From positions 1 through 64,000 of the forward strand of contig NZ_BCZA01000001.1 in assembly GCF_001598475.1 (NCBI RefSeq): a DNA stretch of 64,000 nucleotides, given 5' to 3'. The position numbers and the translations under genes were made by a program. The notes beneath the pieces were generated by a model, which had not been told where the DNA came from, did not search any database, and saw only the letters and a list, made by a program, of their open reading frames with translations. Shown here piece by piece: positions 1 to 8,157 of the stretch. The stretch comes from Pantoea agglomerans NBRC 102470. Its GTDB lineage: Bacteria; Pseudomonadota; Gammaproteobacteria; Enterobacterales; Enterobacteriaceae. How positions within the stretch are numbered: the stretch's first letter is position 1; every line of letters begins with the position of its first letter.

Positions 1-106
1 ACGCTCGGCCCACGCCATCCCTGGCGTGTGACGCTTTCCTCCTCTGACCCTGTTCCCTGCGCTTTAAGCTTATTCGCTGCGGTAAATCCGGGTTTGCCAC
101 AGTGCT

Positions 107-131
107 GGGGACGCTAACGCGTCCCTTTTTT
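107..131 (+). terminator. Intrinsic terminator of a + strand unit left of the window
   Basis: A 7-bp perfect stem GGGACGC/GCGTCCC (108-114 and 119-125) with a TAAC loop is followed by six T on the + strand. The T run reaches the ybjG stop codon. The orientation serves a + strand transcript coming from the left, not ybjG on the minus strand. The gene it belongs to is not visible; all three + frames in bases 1-106 carry stops. Confidence 0.75.
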
Positions 132-735
132 AATCCTGCGTCCAGCCTTTGCGAATCGGCACGGCAAATAGCGACCGATAGAGTGGATTGATTACCGCCA
201 GCATCCGCTCGCCATAGAACTGCCACGCCAGATGCGAAGCCAGACAGCTCAGCAGACCCACCAGGAACCCGCCCAGCATATCCATTGGCCAGTGAACGCC
301 AAGGTAGACCCGCGACCAGGCAATAGCGCAACCGGCCACCATCAGAACCACACCTGACCAGAGGCGATGCCAGAAGATAAAGGCCAGTGCAAAGGTGAAT
401 ATTGTGGTGCCGTGATCGCTGGGATAGGAGTCATCGGCGGCGTGATGCAGGAACTGATAACCAAAACCGATAGCGAAAGGGCGGGGATGCGGCAACAGCT
501 GGCCCACAGACCAGGAGATCGCCAGCGCATAGATCAGCGCCATACCGGTTTTCAGTACCAGCACCCGCTGCGAAGACACCTGATCACGCGGTCCCCAGAG
601 CCACATCGCTACGATTAACAGCGGCACGATGGCGATCAGATCTTTGGCAAAAAACGTCGCCAGCTGCAGTAACCAGGCGGGTGAAGCCGGTGTGGCATTA
701 ATGGCAGTAAACAGTGAATGGTTCAGCTCTTCCAT
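130..735 (-). CDS. ybjG: Undecaprenyl-diphosphatase YbjG (PAP2 family)
   Basis: A 201-residue polytopic membrane protein of the PAP2 phosphatase family. It most likely dephosphorylates undecaprenyl diphosphate on the periplasmic side to recycle the carrier for peptidoglycan and O-antigen synthesis. The three-part PAP2 signature is visible: HPRP near residues 83-86, PSDH at 105-108 (catalytic His) and SRVYLGVHWPMDMLGG at 141-156 with the second catalytic His. Hydrophobic segments lie around 34-47, 63-80, 110-122, 127-140 and 153-170. Length and N-terminus match E. coli YbjG. It is a single-gene unit; in K-12 the family is linked to bacitracin resistance and to PhoP/BasR control, but I could not find a convincing box for either upstream. 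Confidence 0.93.
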   Translation of the reverse strand: MEELNHSLFTAINATPASPAWLLQLATFFAKDLIAIVPLLIVAMWLWGPRDQVSSQRVLVLKTGMALIYALAISWSVGQLLPHPRPFAIGFGYQFLHHAADDSYPSDHGTTIFTFALAFIFWHRLWSGVVLMVAGCAIAWSRVYLGVHWPMDMLGGFLVGLLSCLASHLAWQFYGERMLAVINPLYRSLFAVPIRKGWTQD

Positions 736-1019
736 TTCGGGATAAATTCCTCAGCAGACAGTCCGGTTAACGGCAGCTGGCAGCATCCCGCCAGCCCGGC
801 CCGATAACAGCGGCAAAAAAAACGGTCAGCGACAACTCGCTCACCCAATCAGTCAGCACAAATTGCTAACTAAACAGCGGTCTATCCTGCTTTTTACCGT
901 TTTGTTCGTCTATAGAAAGGCTCTTAATCTGCCGTTGAGTTGTGTAACGGTTTAAGTTTTATGACACATGCAGTTGTGAATCAGGCGGGGAATGGCGGGC
1001 AGGGACGAAAAAAGGGCAT
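736..1019. other. Intergenic region upstream of ybjG
   Basis: This stretch between the ybjG start and the rybB terminator must hold the ybjG promoter. It contains no ORF with a credible start and no tRNA. I see no well-matched -35/-10 pair. A TGTTTA motif and a CTTAAA motif recall half sites of PhoP and PmrA boxes, but neither has a correctly spaced partner. Confidence 0.5.
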
Positions 1020-1086
1020 AAAAAAACCCGCCGGGAAAAAGACCAGCGGGCTCCACAATTTGGGGATTTCAAAGAAAAGCAGTGGC
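1020..1086 (-). ncRNA. rybB: RybB small regulatory RNA
   Basis: On the minus strand a 67-nt transcript would begin with GCCACUGCUUUUCUUUGA, which as I recall it equals the first 18 nt (the outer-membrane-protein mRNA seed) of E. coli/Salmonella RybB. It continues with a UCCCC...UUGUGGAGCCC core and ends in a strong hairpin CCCGCUGG/CCGGCGGG (1027-1034 and 1043-1050) plus U7. The RNA is known as an Hfq-dependent, sigma-E-induced repressor of porin mRNAs. Location supports the call: in K-12 rybB also sits just 3' of ybjL on the same strand. The 3' stem differs completely in sequence from the E. coli stem while the 5' end is conserved, as expected for this family. The hairpin probably also ends ybjL readthrough. 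Confidence 0.92.
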
Positions 1087-1091
1087 ACTTA

Positions 1092-1119
1092 TTATGACTA
1101 TCCCTTAACAATAAAGTTC
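1092..1119 (-). promoter_or_regulatory. Sigma-E-type promoter of rybB
   Basis: Reading the minus strand, GAACTT (complement of 1114-1119) and TCATAA (complement of 1092-1097) are separated by 16 bp and lie 6 bp upstream of the inferred rybB 5' end at 1086. The sigma-E consensus is GGAACTT, 15-16 bp, then TCnnA. The fit to the known sigma-E dependence of rybB makes this a good call. Confidence 0.8.
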
Positions 1120-1139
1120 TGGACGCAGGCAAAAAAATT

Positions 1140-2828
1140 TTATAGGGGCAATATCGGCCAGATAATCACAATCAGCGTTCCCGCCAGCGTCAGCAACACG
1201 TTGGCGATGGCATAGGTCCCGGCATAGCCCAGCGCCGGGATATTGCTGCGTGCCGTATCACTGATGATCTCCATGGCCGGTGCGCAGGTACGTGCGCCCA
1301 TGATGGCGCCAAACAGCAGGGCGCGGTTCATCCGCAACACATAAGCACCAAACAGATAGCAGATGATCACCGGAATCAGGCTGACCAGCAGGCCGCACAG
1401 CAGCATCAGCGCACCATCGCTGCTCAGGCCGTGATTAATGCCGCTACCGGCACTCAATCCCACACCCGCCATAAACACCATCAGACCGAACTCTTTCACC
1501 ATAGTGAGCGCGCCCTGCGGAATATAACCAAAGGTCGGATGGTTGGCACGCAGGAAGCCGAGCATAATACCGGCAAACAGCAGGCCCGCTGCGTTACCAA
1601 TACCAAAACTGAAATTGCTGAACTGGAAGGTGATCAGACCAATCATCAGACCCACGATAAAGAAGGCGCAGAAGGCTAAAAGATCGGTCATCTGACTGTG
1701 AATCGCGATAAAGCCAATGCGATCCGCCACGCTTTTCACTCGTCGTGCCTCGCCGCTGACCTGCAGCACATCACCTTTGTTCAGCATGATACTGTCGTCG
1801 ATCGGCATCTCAATCTGACTGCGTATCACCCGGTTCAGGAAGCAGCCGTGATCGGTGAGGTTTAACTTGCTGAGGCGTTTATTTACCGCATTGTGGTTTT
1901 TCACCACGATCTCTTCAGTGACGATGCGCATATCCAGCAGGTCGCGGTCAAAAACCTCTTTGCCGTTGCGGAAGCTGGGGTCGAGCCGGGCGTGAGCATC
2001 GGGATAGCCCACCAGCGAGATATCATCACCGAGCTGTAACACCGCATCACCATCGGGACTGGCGAGAATACCGTTGCGGCGGATGCGCTCAATGTAGCAA
2101 CCGGTCTGACGATAGATACCCAGTTCGCGCAGGTTTTTGCCGCCGCTCCATGCCACCAGTTCCGGACCGACGCGATAGGCGCGGATCACCGGCAGGAAAA
2201 CTTTGCGCTGGCTGTCCGCATCCAGACCGCGTTCCCGGGCGATCTGCTGAGCGCAGGTGGGCAGATCCTGATGTTGCAGACGGGGCAGATAACGTGCGCC
2301 GAAAATCAGACTGACCAGGCCTATCAGATAGGTCACGGCATAACCGAGGCTCAGCTGATCCTGCATCAGTCCAAGCTGTTTCGGATCGCTGATGCTTTGC
2401 CGCAGGGTATCGCCCGCTCCGACCAGCACCGGCGTTGAGGTCATCGACCCCGCCAGCATGCCGGCGGTGAGACCGATATCCCAGCCAAAGAGTTTGCCCA
2501 GTCCCAGCGCCAGCAACAGTGCGCTGACCACCATGACGATGGCGAGCATGAAATAGTTTTTGCCGTCGCGAAAGAAAATGGAAAAAAAGTTGGGACCGGC
2601 TTCGACGCCGACACAAAAAATAAACAGCATAAAGCCCAGACTCAATGCATCTGTATTGATCGTAAAGTGCTGCTGGCCTAATAAGAGCGAAACCACTAAT
2701 ACGCCAATCGAATTTCCCAGCTGAACCGAGCCCAGACGCAACTTACCCAGACAGAGGCCGAGCGCTAAAACGACAAACAATAACAAAATGTCATTTCCGC
2801 TTAACAATCCTGCGACGTTAATATTCAC
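1140..2828 (-). CDS. ybjL: Putative transporter YbjL (AspT/YidE/YbjL family)
   Basis: A 562-residue membrane protein, almost collinear with E. coli YbjL (561). Two five-to-six-helix membrane blocks (about 1-190 and 385-562) flank a cytoplasmic middle with two tandem RCK_C (TrkA-C) ligand-binding domains, roughly 205-290 and 292-375. The duplicated membrane motif ([11 protein letters not shown] in the first half, [12 protein letters not shown] in the second) is typical of AspT-type antiporters. The substrate is unknown. The start ATG at 2828 gives the conserved MNINVA N-terminus. It is transcribed away from ybjM; its 3' end abuts rybB, whose terminator it probably shares. Confidence 0.9.
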   Translation of the reverse strand: MNINVAGLLSGNDILLLFVVLALGLCLGKLRLGSVQLGNSIGVLVVSLLLGQQHFTINTDALSLGFMLFIFCVGVEAGPNFFSIFFRDGKNYFMLAIVMVVSALLLALGLGKLFGWDIGLTAGMLAGSMTSTPVLVGAGDTLRQSISDPKQLGLMQDQLSLGYAVTYLIGLVSLIFGARYLPRLQHQDLPTCAQQIARERGLDADSQRKVFLPVIRAYRVGPELVAWSGGKNLRELGIYRQTGCYIERIRRNGILASPDGDAVLQLGDDISLVGYPDAHARLDPSFRNGKEVFDRDLLDMRIVTEEIVVKNHNAVNKRLSKLNLTDHGCFLNRVIRSQIEMPIDDSIMLNKGDVLQVSGEARRVKSVADRIGFIAIHSQMTDLLAFCAFFIVGLMIGLITFQFSNFSFGIGNAAGLLFAGIMLGFLRANHPTFGYIPQGALTMVKEFGLMVFMAGVGLSAGSGINHGLSSDGALMLLCGLLVSLIPVIICYLFGAYVLRMNRALLFGAIMGARTCAPAMEIISDTARSNIPALGYAGTYAIANVLLTLAGTLIVIIWPILPL

Positions 2829-3086
2829 TGTTTAACTTCTTGTTTACATGTAACCTATTGAAGAGTAGCCTGTTTTTCGCTATCGTGAGCAGGCCGTTGA
2901 GGTGCTGTTGCATCAGTACTGCAAATGGAACCTTTACCGCGGCGCTATTCTAATCACAAATATCTTTCACAGCCATTGGCTGTTTTCATTCGTTGCCACA
3001 GCGAACTGTTTCTTTTTATTTCCATCTGAACGCATCAGGGTTATCAGCAGGTTATTTTCGGGGTTACTTTTAATCAGTGGGGTGGT
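2829..3086. other. Divergent ybjL/ybjM intergenic region
   Basis: 258 bp that should carry both divergent promoters. A short hairpin ACAGCC/GGCTGT followed by T4 (2969-2986, + strand) lies in front of ybjM; it is too short to call a terminator. No ORF here looks real. Confidence 0.4.
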
Positions 3087-3452
3087 ATGCCGCAGCGTTC
3101 TTATCTCTGGACTACCCGCCTGTGCGGCGTGGTGTTGTACAGTCTGGTGTTTGTCTTTACCTGTCATTTCTGGCAGGTCGGTCCCGGCCCGCTTCGCGGT
3201 CAGCCCGAATTACTGCTCTTTATGTTGCCCGGTATCGTGATGGCATTGGTGCAGGTGGAAAGCCCGTTAAAAAGCACCCTGCTCATGGGATTATGGGGAA
3301 CGTTACTGGCAGCACTGCTGTTAAACAGCAGCCTGTTTATCCACAGCAACGCACTCTTTGTGGTCGCATGGAGCCTCAGCGCGCTGTTCTGGGCAGGCTG
3401 CGGGGCCTTGCTGGTACGGTTGATGCAGATAGTGATGGCATCACTCAATTAA
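3087..3452 (+). CDS. ybjM: Inner membrane protein YbjM
   Basis: A 121-residue hydrophobic protein with about four membrane helices (near 10-28, 40-55, 62-80 and 88-112), matching the length, location and orientation of E. coli YbjM. The function is unknown. Two other frames are also open across this stretch (from 2902 and from 3077), but only this one gives the YbjM-like, uniformly hydrophobic product with a charged N-terminus. The ATG at 3087 follows GGGGTGGT, a weak ribosome-binding site. It stands alone and converges on grxA across a shared bidirectional terminator. Confidence 0.8.
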   Translation: MPQRSYLWTTRLCGVVLYSLVFVFTCHFWQVGPGPLRGQPELLLFMLPGIVMALVQVESPLKSTLLMGLWGTLLAALLLNSSLFIHSNALFVVAWSLSALFWAGCGALLVRLMQIVMASLN

Positions 3453-3485
3453 ACAGTGCCGGGCGATGGATGACCGGCAGAGCGT

Positions 3486-3520
3486 AAAAGGCGAGACAGG
3501 AAAACCTGGCTCGCCTTTTT
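3486..3520. terminator. Bidirectional terminator between ybjM and grxA
   Basis: Stem GGCGAGACAGG/CCTGGCTCGCC with one internal mismatch and an AAAA loop, followed by T5 on the + strand and preceded by A4 (T4 on the minus strand). It lies exactly between the convergent stops of ybjM (3452) and grxA (3539). Confidence 0.85.
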
Positions 3521-3538
3521 CATTCCGGCTATCAGCGC

Positions 3539-3802
3539 TTACGCGGCAAATCCCAGATTCTCTTTGGTCCAGGCCGCAAACTCGGTGTAGCCACCGATAT
3601 GTTTTTCGTCGACGAAAATCTGTGGCACGGTGCTGACCGGTTTACCGGCGCTCGCTTCCAGGTCGGCTTTAGTAATGCCTTCTGCGTTAATATCGACATA
3701 CTGGTAGCTAAAATCATCACGTTCAGCGGTTAGTTTGTCGGCCAGTTCATGGGCACGCACACAGTAGGGACAGCCCGGACGACCAAAAATAACAGCAATC
3801 AT
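3539..3802 (-). CDS. grxA: Glutaredoxin 1
   Basis: An 87-residue thioredoxin-fold protein with the dithiol active site C11-P-Y-C14 and the cis-proline element STVPQIFVDEKHIGGYTEF. It reduces disulfides with glutathione, serving ribonucleotide reductase, PAPS reductase and OxyR. Size, CPYC motif and position between ybjM and ybjC fix it as grxA rather than grxC. A ribosome-binding site AAGGAG lies 7 bp upstream of the ATG at 3802. A candidate promoter (-10 CATAAT at 3824-3829, minus strand) overlaps a perfect CRP palindrome, an arrangement not expected from the OxyR control known in K-12. Confidence 0.97.
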   Translation of the reverse strand: MIAVIFGRPGCPYCVRAHELADKLTAERDDFSYQYVDINAEGITKADLEASAGKPVSTVPQIFVDEKHIGGYTEFAAWTKENLGFAA

Positions 3803-3823
3803 TGAGAACTCCTTGCAGCGACT

Positions 3824-3852
3824 ATTATGTGATGTGTATCACACAATGAAAC
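3824..3852 (-). promoter_or_regulatory. Candidate grxA promoter
   Basis: Minus-strand -10 CATAAT (3824-3829, 5 of 6 matches) with a poor -35 (GTTTCA, complement of 3847-3852) at 17 bp. Transcription would start near 3817 and give a leader of about 15 nt. The weak -35 suggests an activator, which is OxyR in K-12. Confidence 0.45.
3828..3843. promoter_or_regulatory. Perfect CRP-consensus palindrome
   Basis: TGTGATGTGTATCACA: both half sites TGTGA and TCACA are perfect and 6 bp apart. The core TGAT-N4-ATCA also resembles an FNR box (8 of 10). It sits inside the candidate grxA promoter and about 42 bp upstream of a possible rightward start near 3878. Confidence 0.7.
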
Positions 3853-3865
3853 AGAGAATGGCAAC

Positions 3866-3971
3866 CATGATGCCCGCTCGTATCGCTTAAGGAAAGCAGG
3901 ATTTGCCTGTTAGTCTGATGCCCGCACGCTATCGCTGCCCGGTCAGGAAGCCTCTGAATCAGAGGCTTTTT
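3866..3971 (+). ncRNA. Candidate CRP-activated short RNA (about 95 nt)
   Basis: This is an inference from three elements. A -10-like CATGAT (3866-3871, 4 of 6) places a start near 3878, about 42 bp from the centre of the CRP palindrome, the class II activator geometry. A strong intrinsic terminator follows at 3948-3971. No gene lies between them, and ybjC has its own -10-like CATAAT at 4017-4022 and its own ribosome-binding site further down. The product would be about 95 nt. I do not recognise it as a known sRNA. It could instead be an attenuated ybjC leader. Confidence 0.35.
3948..3971 (+). terminator. Intrinsic terminator upstream of ybjC
   Basis: Perfect 9-bp stem AAGCCTCTG/CAGAGGCTT with an AAT loop and a T run ending at 3971. 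It points rightward but lies in an intergenic region with no rightward gene before it, so it ends either a short RNA or a leader transcript. Confidence 0.85.
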
Positions 3972-4057
3972 CGCGCCGGCAGCCCGTGTATCTCGCGCAA
4001 TTTTTGGGTTGTTGACCATAATTGACGCTCAGTCAGCCGCTAAGGCAGGAGGATATC

Positions 4058-4309
4058 ATGCAGAGTGTAGCCAGATTACCCCGGTTTGTGGTGGTGCTGG
4101 AGGCGGCTGGCGGCCTGTTAATCGTGGCCGCGCTGCTGCTGATCAACCACTGGCTTCCGCTGCCAGACAAGGCGGATGTAAAAACGCTGGCCACTGTGCT
4201 GTTTATTGCTGGCGTGGTTCTGATGCTGCCTGCTGCCTGGCTGTTAATGTGGCGCACCGCGAAAGCGATAGCACCACAGCTGTTTAATCAAACTGACAAA
4301 AAAAGATAA
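4058..4309 (+). CDS. ybjC: Inner membrane protein YbjC (DUF1418)
   Basis: An 83-residue protein with two membrane helices (about 8-32 and 44-67) separated by a short loop. I chose the ATG at 4058 because AGGAGG stands at 4047-4052 and the resulting N-terminus (MQSVARLPRFVVVLE) aligns with E. coli YbjC; an upstream TTG at 4022 would add 12 residues without a ribosome-binding site. It is the first gene of the ybjC-nfsA-rimK-ybjN operon, 16 bp before nfsA. Function unknown; in K-12 the operon is SoxS/MarA-inducible, but I could not place a convincing marbox here. Confidence 0.85.
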   Translation: MQSVARLPRFVVVLEAAGGLLIVAALLLINHWLPLPDKADVKTLATVLFIAGVVLMLPAAWLLMWRTAKAIAPQLFNQTDKKR

Positions 4310-4325
4310 TATTGCTGGAGACTTT

Positions 4326-5048
4326 ATGACACCGACCATTGATTTACTGTGCAGCCATCGTTCAATCCGCGCCTTTACTGACCAGCCGGTCAGCAAAGCA
4401 CAGCGTGAAGCGATTATTACTGCGGCGCAATCGGCGTCCACATCCAGTTTTTTACAGTGTTCTTCCATTATCCGTATCACCGACAAAGCCCTGCGCGACA
4501 AGCTGGTGACGCTGACGGGCGGACAGTCCTGGGTCGCGGATGCGCCTGAGTTCTGGATCTTCTGCGCTGACTTTAATCGCCATCTGCAGATTTGCCCTGA
4601 TGCGCAGCTGGGTCGTGCCGAGCAGTTGCTGCTGGGCTGCGTCGATACCGCGCTGATGGGTCAGAATGCCATGGTCGCAGCGGAATCGCTGGATCTGGGC
4701 GGCGTCTTTATCGGCGGAATCCGTAACAGTATCGTGGAAGTAACCGAACTGCTGGGCCTGCCGAAATTTGTTCTGCCGTTGTTTGGTTTTTGCCTGGGCC
4801 ATCCGGAGTCAAAGCCGGACGTCAAACCGCGTATGCCGCACGCGATGCTGGTGCATGAGAACCGCTATCAGCCGCTGGATCCGGCGGTACTGGCCGAATA
4901 CGATAGCCGCACAGAACTCTATTATCAGCAGCGCGGCAGCAACCAGCGCAGCGAAACCTGGAGTGAGCTGATCCAGCGCCTGATCATTAAAGAGACGCGT
5001 CCGTTTATGCTCGATTATCTGCATCAGCAGGGCTGGGCCACGCGTTAA
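4326..5048 (+). CDS. nfsA: Oxygen-insensitive NADPH nitroreductase
   Basis: A 240-residue FMN flavoprotein of the NfsA/FRP group, cytosolic and dimeric. It reduces nitroaromatics and quinones with NADPH by two-electron steps. FMN-contact segments are visible at H11-R-S-I-R15, SSFLQ (40-44) and GGVFIGGIRN near 127. Full length equals E. coli NfsA. It is the second gene of the operon (ribosome-binding site GCTGGAG), 20 bp before rimK. Confidence 0.96.
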   Translation: MTPTIDLLCSHRSIRAFTDQPVSKAQREAIITAAQSASTSSFLQCSSIIRITDKALRDKLVTLTGGQSWVADAPEFWIFCADFNRHLQICPDAQLGRAEQLLLGCVDTALMGQNAMVAAESLDLGGVFIGGIRNSIVEVTELLGLPKFVLPLFGFCLGHPESKPDVKPRMPHAMLVHENRYQPLDPAVLAEYDSRTELYYQQRGSNQRSETWSELIQRLIIKETRPFMLDYLHQQGWATR

Positions 5049-5068
5049 GCCAGTAAGGGAGAGCAGCG

Positions 5069-5971
5069 ATGAAGATAGCTATCCTGTCACGTGATGAGAC
5101 GCTCTACTCCAGTCGGCGACTGCGTGAGGAGGCCGCCGCACGCGGCCACCAGGTTCAGATCATCGATCCGCTCTCCTGCTATATGAATATTAATCCCGCC
5201 TCACCGGCGGTTCACTACTGTGGTGAACCGCTGGGCCATTTTGATGCGGTTATCCCGCGCATCGGCAACCCTATCACTTTTTATGGCACGGCCGTGCTGC
5301 GACAGTTTGAGATGTGCGGCAGCTATCCGCTGAATGAGTCCGCCGCCATTACCCGCACCCGTGACAAATTGCGCTCGCTGCAGCTGCTGGCACGGGAAGG
5401 CATCGACATGCCGGTCACCGGCTTTGCCTCCTCACCCGATGACACCGCTGATCTGATCGCCCTGGTCGGCGGTGCGCCGCTGGTGGTCAAGCTGGTGGAG
5501 GGCACCCAGGGCATTGGCGTGGTGCTGGCGGAAACGCGGCAGGCGGCAGAAAGCGTTATCGATGCCTTTCGCGGCCTGAATGCCCATATTCTGGTGCAGG
5601 AGTTTATTAAAGAAGCGCAGGGTCGTGATGTTCGCTGTCTGGTGATTGGCAATCAGGTGGTGGCAGCGATTGAGCGGGTGGCGAAAGAGGGCGACTTTCG
5701 CTCTAATCTGCATCGCGGCGGCAAAGCTTATCCGGTCGTCATTACGCAACAGGAGCGGCAGATCGCCGTGAAAGCGGCGGCTACGCTCGGGCTGGAAGTG
5801 GCGGGCGTCGATATTCTGCGCGCCCATCGCGGCCCGCTGGTGATGGAAGTTAACGCCTCGCCCGGTCTTGAAGGCATTGAAACCAGCAGTGACCTTAACA
5901 TCGCCGCCCTGATGATCGAGCGGATTGAGCAGCAGGCCATCCCCGGGCTCCGTCCTAAAACCGCTGGCTGA
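5069..5971 (+). CDS. rimK: Ribosomal protein S6 glutamate ligase
   Basis: A 300-residue ATP-grasp ligase that adds glutamates to the C-terminus of ribosomal protein S6 and can make poly-glutamate. A pre-ATP-grasp domain (1-95) is followed by the ATP-grasp fold with [10 protein letters not shown] at 141-150, the VQEFI hinge at 176-180, and the metal-binding [12 protein letters not shown] at 259-270. Length matches E. coli RimK. GGGAGAG precedes the ATG. It is in the operon with nfsA and ybjN. Confidence 0.97.
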   Translation: MKIAILSRDETLYSSRRLREEAAARGHQVQIIDPLSCYMNINPASPAVHYCGEPLGHFDAVIPRIGNPITFYGTAVLRQFEMCGSYPLNESAAITRTRDKLRSLQLLAREGIDMPVTGFASSPDDTADLIALVGGAPLVVKLVEGTQGIGVVLAETRQAAESVIDAFRGLNAHILVQEFIKEAQGRDVRCLVIGNQVVAAIERVAKEGDFRSNLHRGGKAYPVVITQQERQIAVKAAATLGLEVAGVDILRAHRGPLVMEVNASPGLEGIETSSDLNIAALMIERIEQQAIPGLRPKTAG

Positions 5972-6058
5972 CACGCGCTTTTCAGCGGTTTTCATGGCAT
6001 CGTCGCGCATTTTTCCGTAAGCTAAGTCGCCTGTTTATCACCCCACTGGGATTTTACG

Positions 6059-6538
6059 ATGGATTCTCTTGTCGTTCCGGATATCGACCTGCTGCGTCGC
6101 TGGCTGGATCAGCAAAATATCACCTGGTTCGAATGCGATGCCTGTCAGGCACTTCATCTGCCGCACATGCAAAACTTCGATGGGGTGTTTGACGCCAAAA
6201 TCGATCTGGTCGACAACGTCATTCTGTTTTCGGCGCTGGCTGAAGTGAAGCCGACGGCGCTGATTCCACTGGTTGGCGATTTGTCGCAGATCAATGCCAG
6301 TTCGCTGACGGTGAAAGCATTTATCGACATTCAGGATGATAATCTGCCGAAACTCATTGTCTGTCAGTCAATGATTACCACCGCCGGGTTAACCTTTGGT
6401 CAGTTCTCGCACTTTATGAAACAGAGTGAAGAGCAGATCTCCATGGTGATCCTGGAAGCCTTTGCCAACAATCTGTTGATCGTGGGCGAAGAAGAAGAGC
6501 ACGTTCCGGTGACCAGCGTTCATTCTGTGCTGCACTAA
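6059..6538 (+). CDS. ybjN: YbjN sensory-transduction/stress regulator family protein
   Basis: A 159-residue soluble acidic protein of the YbjN family (158 in E. coli), which adopts a type III secretion-chaperone-like fold. Overproduction in E. coli affects motility and stress responses, but the biochemical role is unknown. No signal peptide or membrane segment is seen. It is the last gene of the ybjC operon, 87 bp after rimK, and is closed by a strong terminator at 6559-6583. Confidence 0.9.
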   Translation: MDSLVVPDIDLLRRWLDQQNITWFECDACQALHLPHMQNFDGVFDAKIDLVDNVILFSALAEVKPTALIPLVGDLSQINASSLTVKAFIDIQDDNLPKLIVCQSMITTAGLTFGQFSHFMKQSEEQISMVILEAFANNLLIVGEEEEHVPVTSVHSVLH

Positions 6539-6558
6539 GCCCGACATGGTCACACACT

Positions 6559-6583
6559 AAGCCGTCCCTGAGACGGCTTTTTT
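6559..6583 (+). terminator. Terminator of the ybjC-nfsA-rimK-ybjN operon
   Basis: Stem AAGCCGTC/GACGGCTT with loop CCTGA, then T to 6583, 20 bp after the ybjN stop. Confidence 0.9.
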
Positions 6584-6925
6584 ATGCCCGCCATCCGCTG
6601 CCGCGATAATTTTTTATTCTGCATTTTGCCCTTTAACGCCAGATATTAGTCGTGGTTTATGCCATCAAAGCCGAACCTCATAGCTCAAACATGCATAAAA
6701 TATCGCTTTCAGGCGTTTTTTACGCTGGGGTCTGGTGAAGCCTGACCGGGGGGGCTATGCTTGCGGGGCTGTAACAGGCGCGTAACTGCGCCTCAGCTAT
6801 AGGTTTTTGCTATTAAACTCCCGCTGAATAATGATTCATTGTGTCACTGACGTCTTGTACAGAACGCAATGCAGGGATCTCTGGTTTGCAGCGTTGTAAT
6901 GACCCGCTCAGGAGGATGGAAAAAT
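6584..6925. other. Intergenic region upstream of potF
   Basis: About 340 bp without a gene. It holds a GGCGC/GCGCC hairpin around 6778-6792 and a G-rich run at 6748-6754. A possible sigma-54 element (GG at 6751-6752 and GC at 6763-6764, 10 bp apart) is present but its flanks match poorly. The region should contain the potFGHI promoter. Confidence 0.4.
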
Positions 6926-8035
6926 ATGTTCAACTCACGTCAGAAATGGCTGTCAGCTGTGGTAGCTGCTGCGCTGATGGCCGCATCGGCCAGCAGCATG
7001 GCGGAAGATAAAACGCTGCACGTCTACAACTGGTCCGATTATATTTCGCCAGATACCGTGCCGAACTTTGAAAAGCAGTCCGGCATCAAAGTGGTCTACG
7101 ATGTGTTTGACTCCAACGAAGTCCTGGAAGGCAAACTGATGGCGGGCAGCACCGGCTATGATGTGGTGGTGCCATCCTCCAGCTTCCTGGCGCGTCAGCT
7201 GCAGTCCGGGGTATTCCAGCCGCTGGATAAGAGCAAACTGCCTAACTACAAAAACCTCGATCCGGCGCTGATGGAGAAAGTGGCGCAGCACGATCCGGGT
7301 AATAAATATGCCATTCCTTATCTGTGGGGCACCACCGGTATCGGCTACAACGTCGACAAGGTCAAGGCCGCACTGGGCGCTGATGCGCCGGTCAACAGCT
7401 GGGATCTGGTGCTGAAGCCGGAAAACCTGGAGAAGCTGAAAAGCTGCGGCGTCTCCTTCCTGGATGCCCCAGAAGAGATTTTTGCCACGGTGCTCAACTA
7501 CCTGGGCAAAGATCCTAACACCTCTGATGCCAAAGAGTATTCCGGCGCGGCCACTGACCTGCTGCTGAAACTGCGTCCGAATATCCGCTACTTCCATTCG
7601 TCGCAGTACATCAACGATCTGGCCAACGGTAATATCTGCGTCGCCATTGGCTGGTCGGGCGATATTCTGCAGGCGAAAAACCGTGCTGATGCGGCTAAAA
7701 ATGGCGTGCATCTGGGCTACAGCGTACCGAAAGAGGGCGCACTGGCCTTCTTCGATATGATGGCGATCCCGAAAGATGCGAAAAACCTCGATGGTGCTTA
7801 CGCCTGGCTGAACTACATCATGGATCCGAAAGTAATCGCCGATGTCTCCAACAAAATGAACTACGCCAACGGCAACAAAGCGTCGCTGCCGCTGATCAAT
7901 GCCGACGTCCGCAACAACCCGGGTATCTTCCCGACGCCTGAAGCGATGTCGAAATTGTTTGTGCTGAAAGTCCAGGATCCAAAACTGGATCGTGTGCGTA
8001 CGCGCGCATGGACTAAAGTAAAAAGTGGTAAGTAA
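6926..8035 (+). CDS. potF: Putrescine-binding periplasmic protein
   Basis: A 369-residue periplasmic solute-binding protein of the PotD/PotF family, feeding putrescine to the PotGHI transporter. A signal peptide occupies residues 1-26 (Arg/Lys, a hydrophobic core, cleavage after SMA). The mature protein opens with the family motif [10 protein letters not shown], and WSGD follows near 240. I chose the ATG at 6926 because AGGAGGA stands 9 bp upstream and it gives the right signal peptide; the in-frame ATG at 6869 would add 19 residues that spoil it. It is first in potFGHI. Confidence 0.95.
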   Translation: MFNSRQKWLSAVVAAALMAASASSMAEDKTLHVYNWSDYISPDTVPNFEKQSGIKVVYDVFDSNEVLEGKLMAGSTGYDVVVPSSSFLARQLQSGVFQPLDKSKLPNYKNLDPALMEKVAQHDPGNKYAIPYLWGTTGIGYNVDKVKAALGADAPVNSWDLVLKPENLEKLKSCGVSFLDAPEEIFATVLNYLGKDPNTSDAKEYSGAATDLLLKLRPNIRYFHSSQYINDLANGNICVAIGWSGDILQAKNRADAAKNGVHLGYSVPKEGALAFFDMMAIPKDAKNLDGAYAWLNYIMDPKVIADVSNKMNYANGNKASLPLINADVRNNPGIFPTPEAMSKLFVLKVQDPKLDRVRTRAWTKVKSGK

Positions 8036-8157
8036 TTCGTCCTTAACGGATTGACCTGTCATGCATCAGCAACAGAGGCGCGGTGTCGGCCTCTGTTGTG
8101 CCATTTTTAGCGGCAAATTTTGTCGCCATGTTCCGCCTGGCTCCGGAGAGAACCTTT

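Noticed and set aside
736-1019. PhoP or PmrA boxes upstream of ybjG
   Set aside because: Only single half-site-like motifs (TGTTTA, CTTAAA) without a partner at the right spacing.
1027-1050. Hairpin first read as a dedicated ybjL terminator
   Set aside because: The sequence around it is RybB, with its own promoter between ybjL and the RNA. The hairpin belongs to the sRNA, although it can also stop ybjL transcripts.
940-1215. A 91-codon + strand frame across rybB
   Set aside because: It reads through rybB and the 3' end of ybjL on the opposite strand, is Lys/Gly-rich because of the terminator A runs, and has no homology I recognise.
2902-3487. Two further + strand frames overlapping ybjM
   Set aside because: One starts far upstream in the divergent promoter region and the other is polar and Arg-rich; only the 3087 frame gives a consistent membrane protein matching YbjM.
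6953-8062. A 369-codon open frame antisense to potF
   Set aside because: It lies entirely opposite a textbook periplasmic binding protein, has a composition typical of a shadow frame (many His, Arg and Gln), and lacks a ribosome-binding site and recognisable domains.
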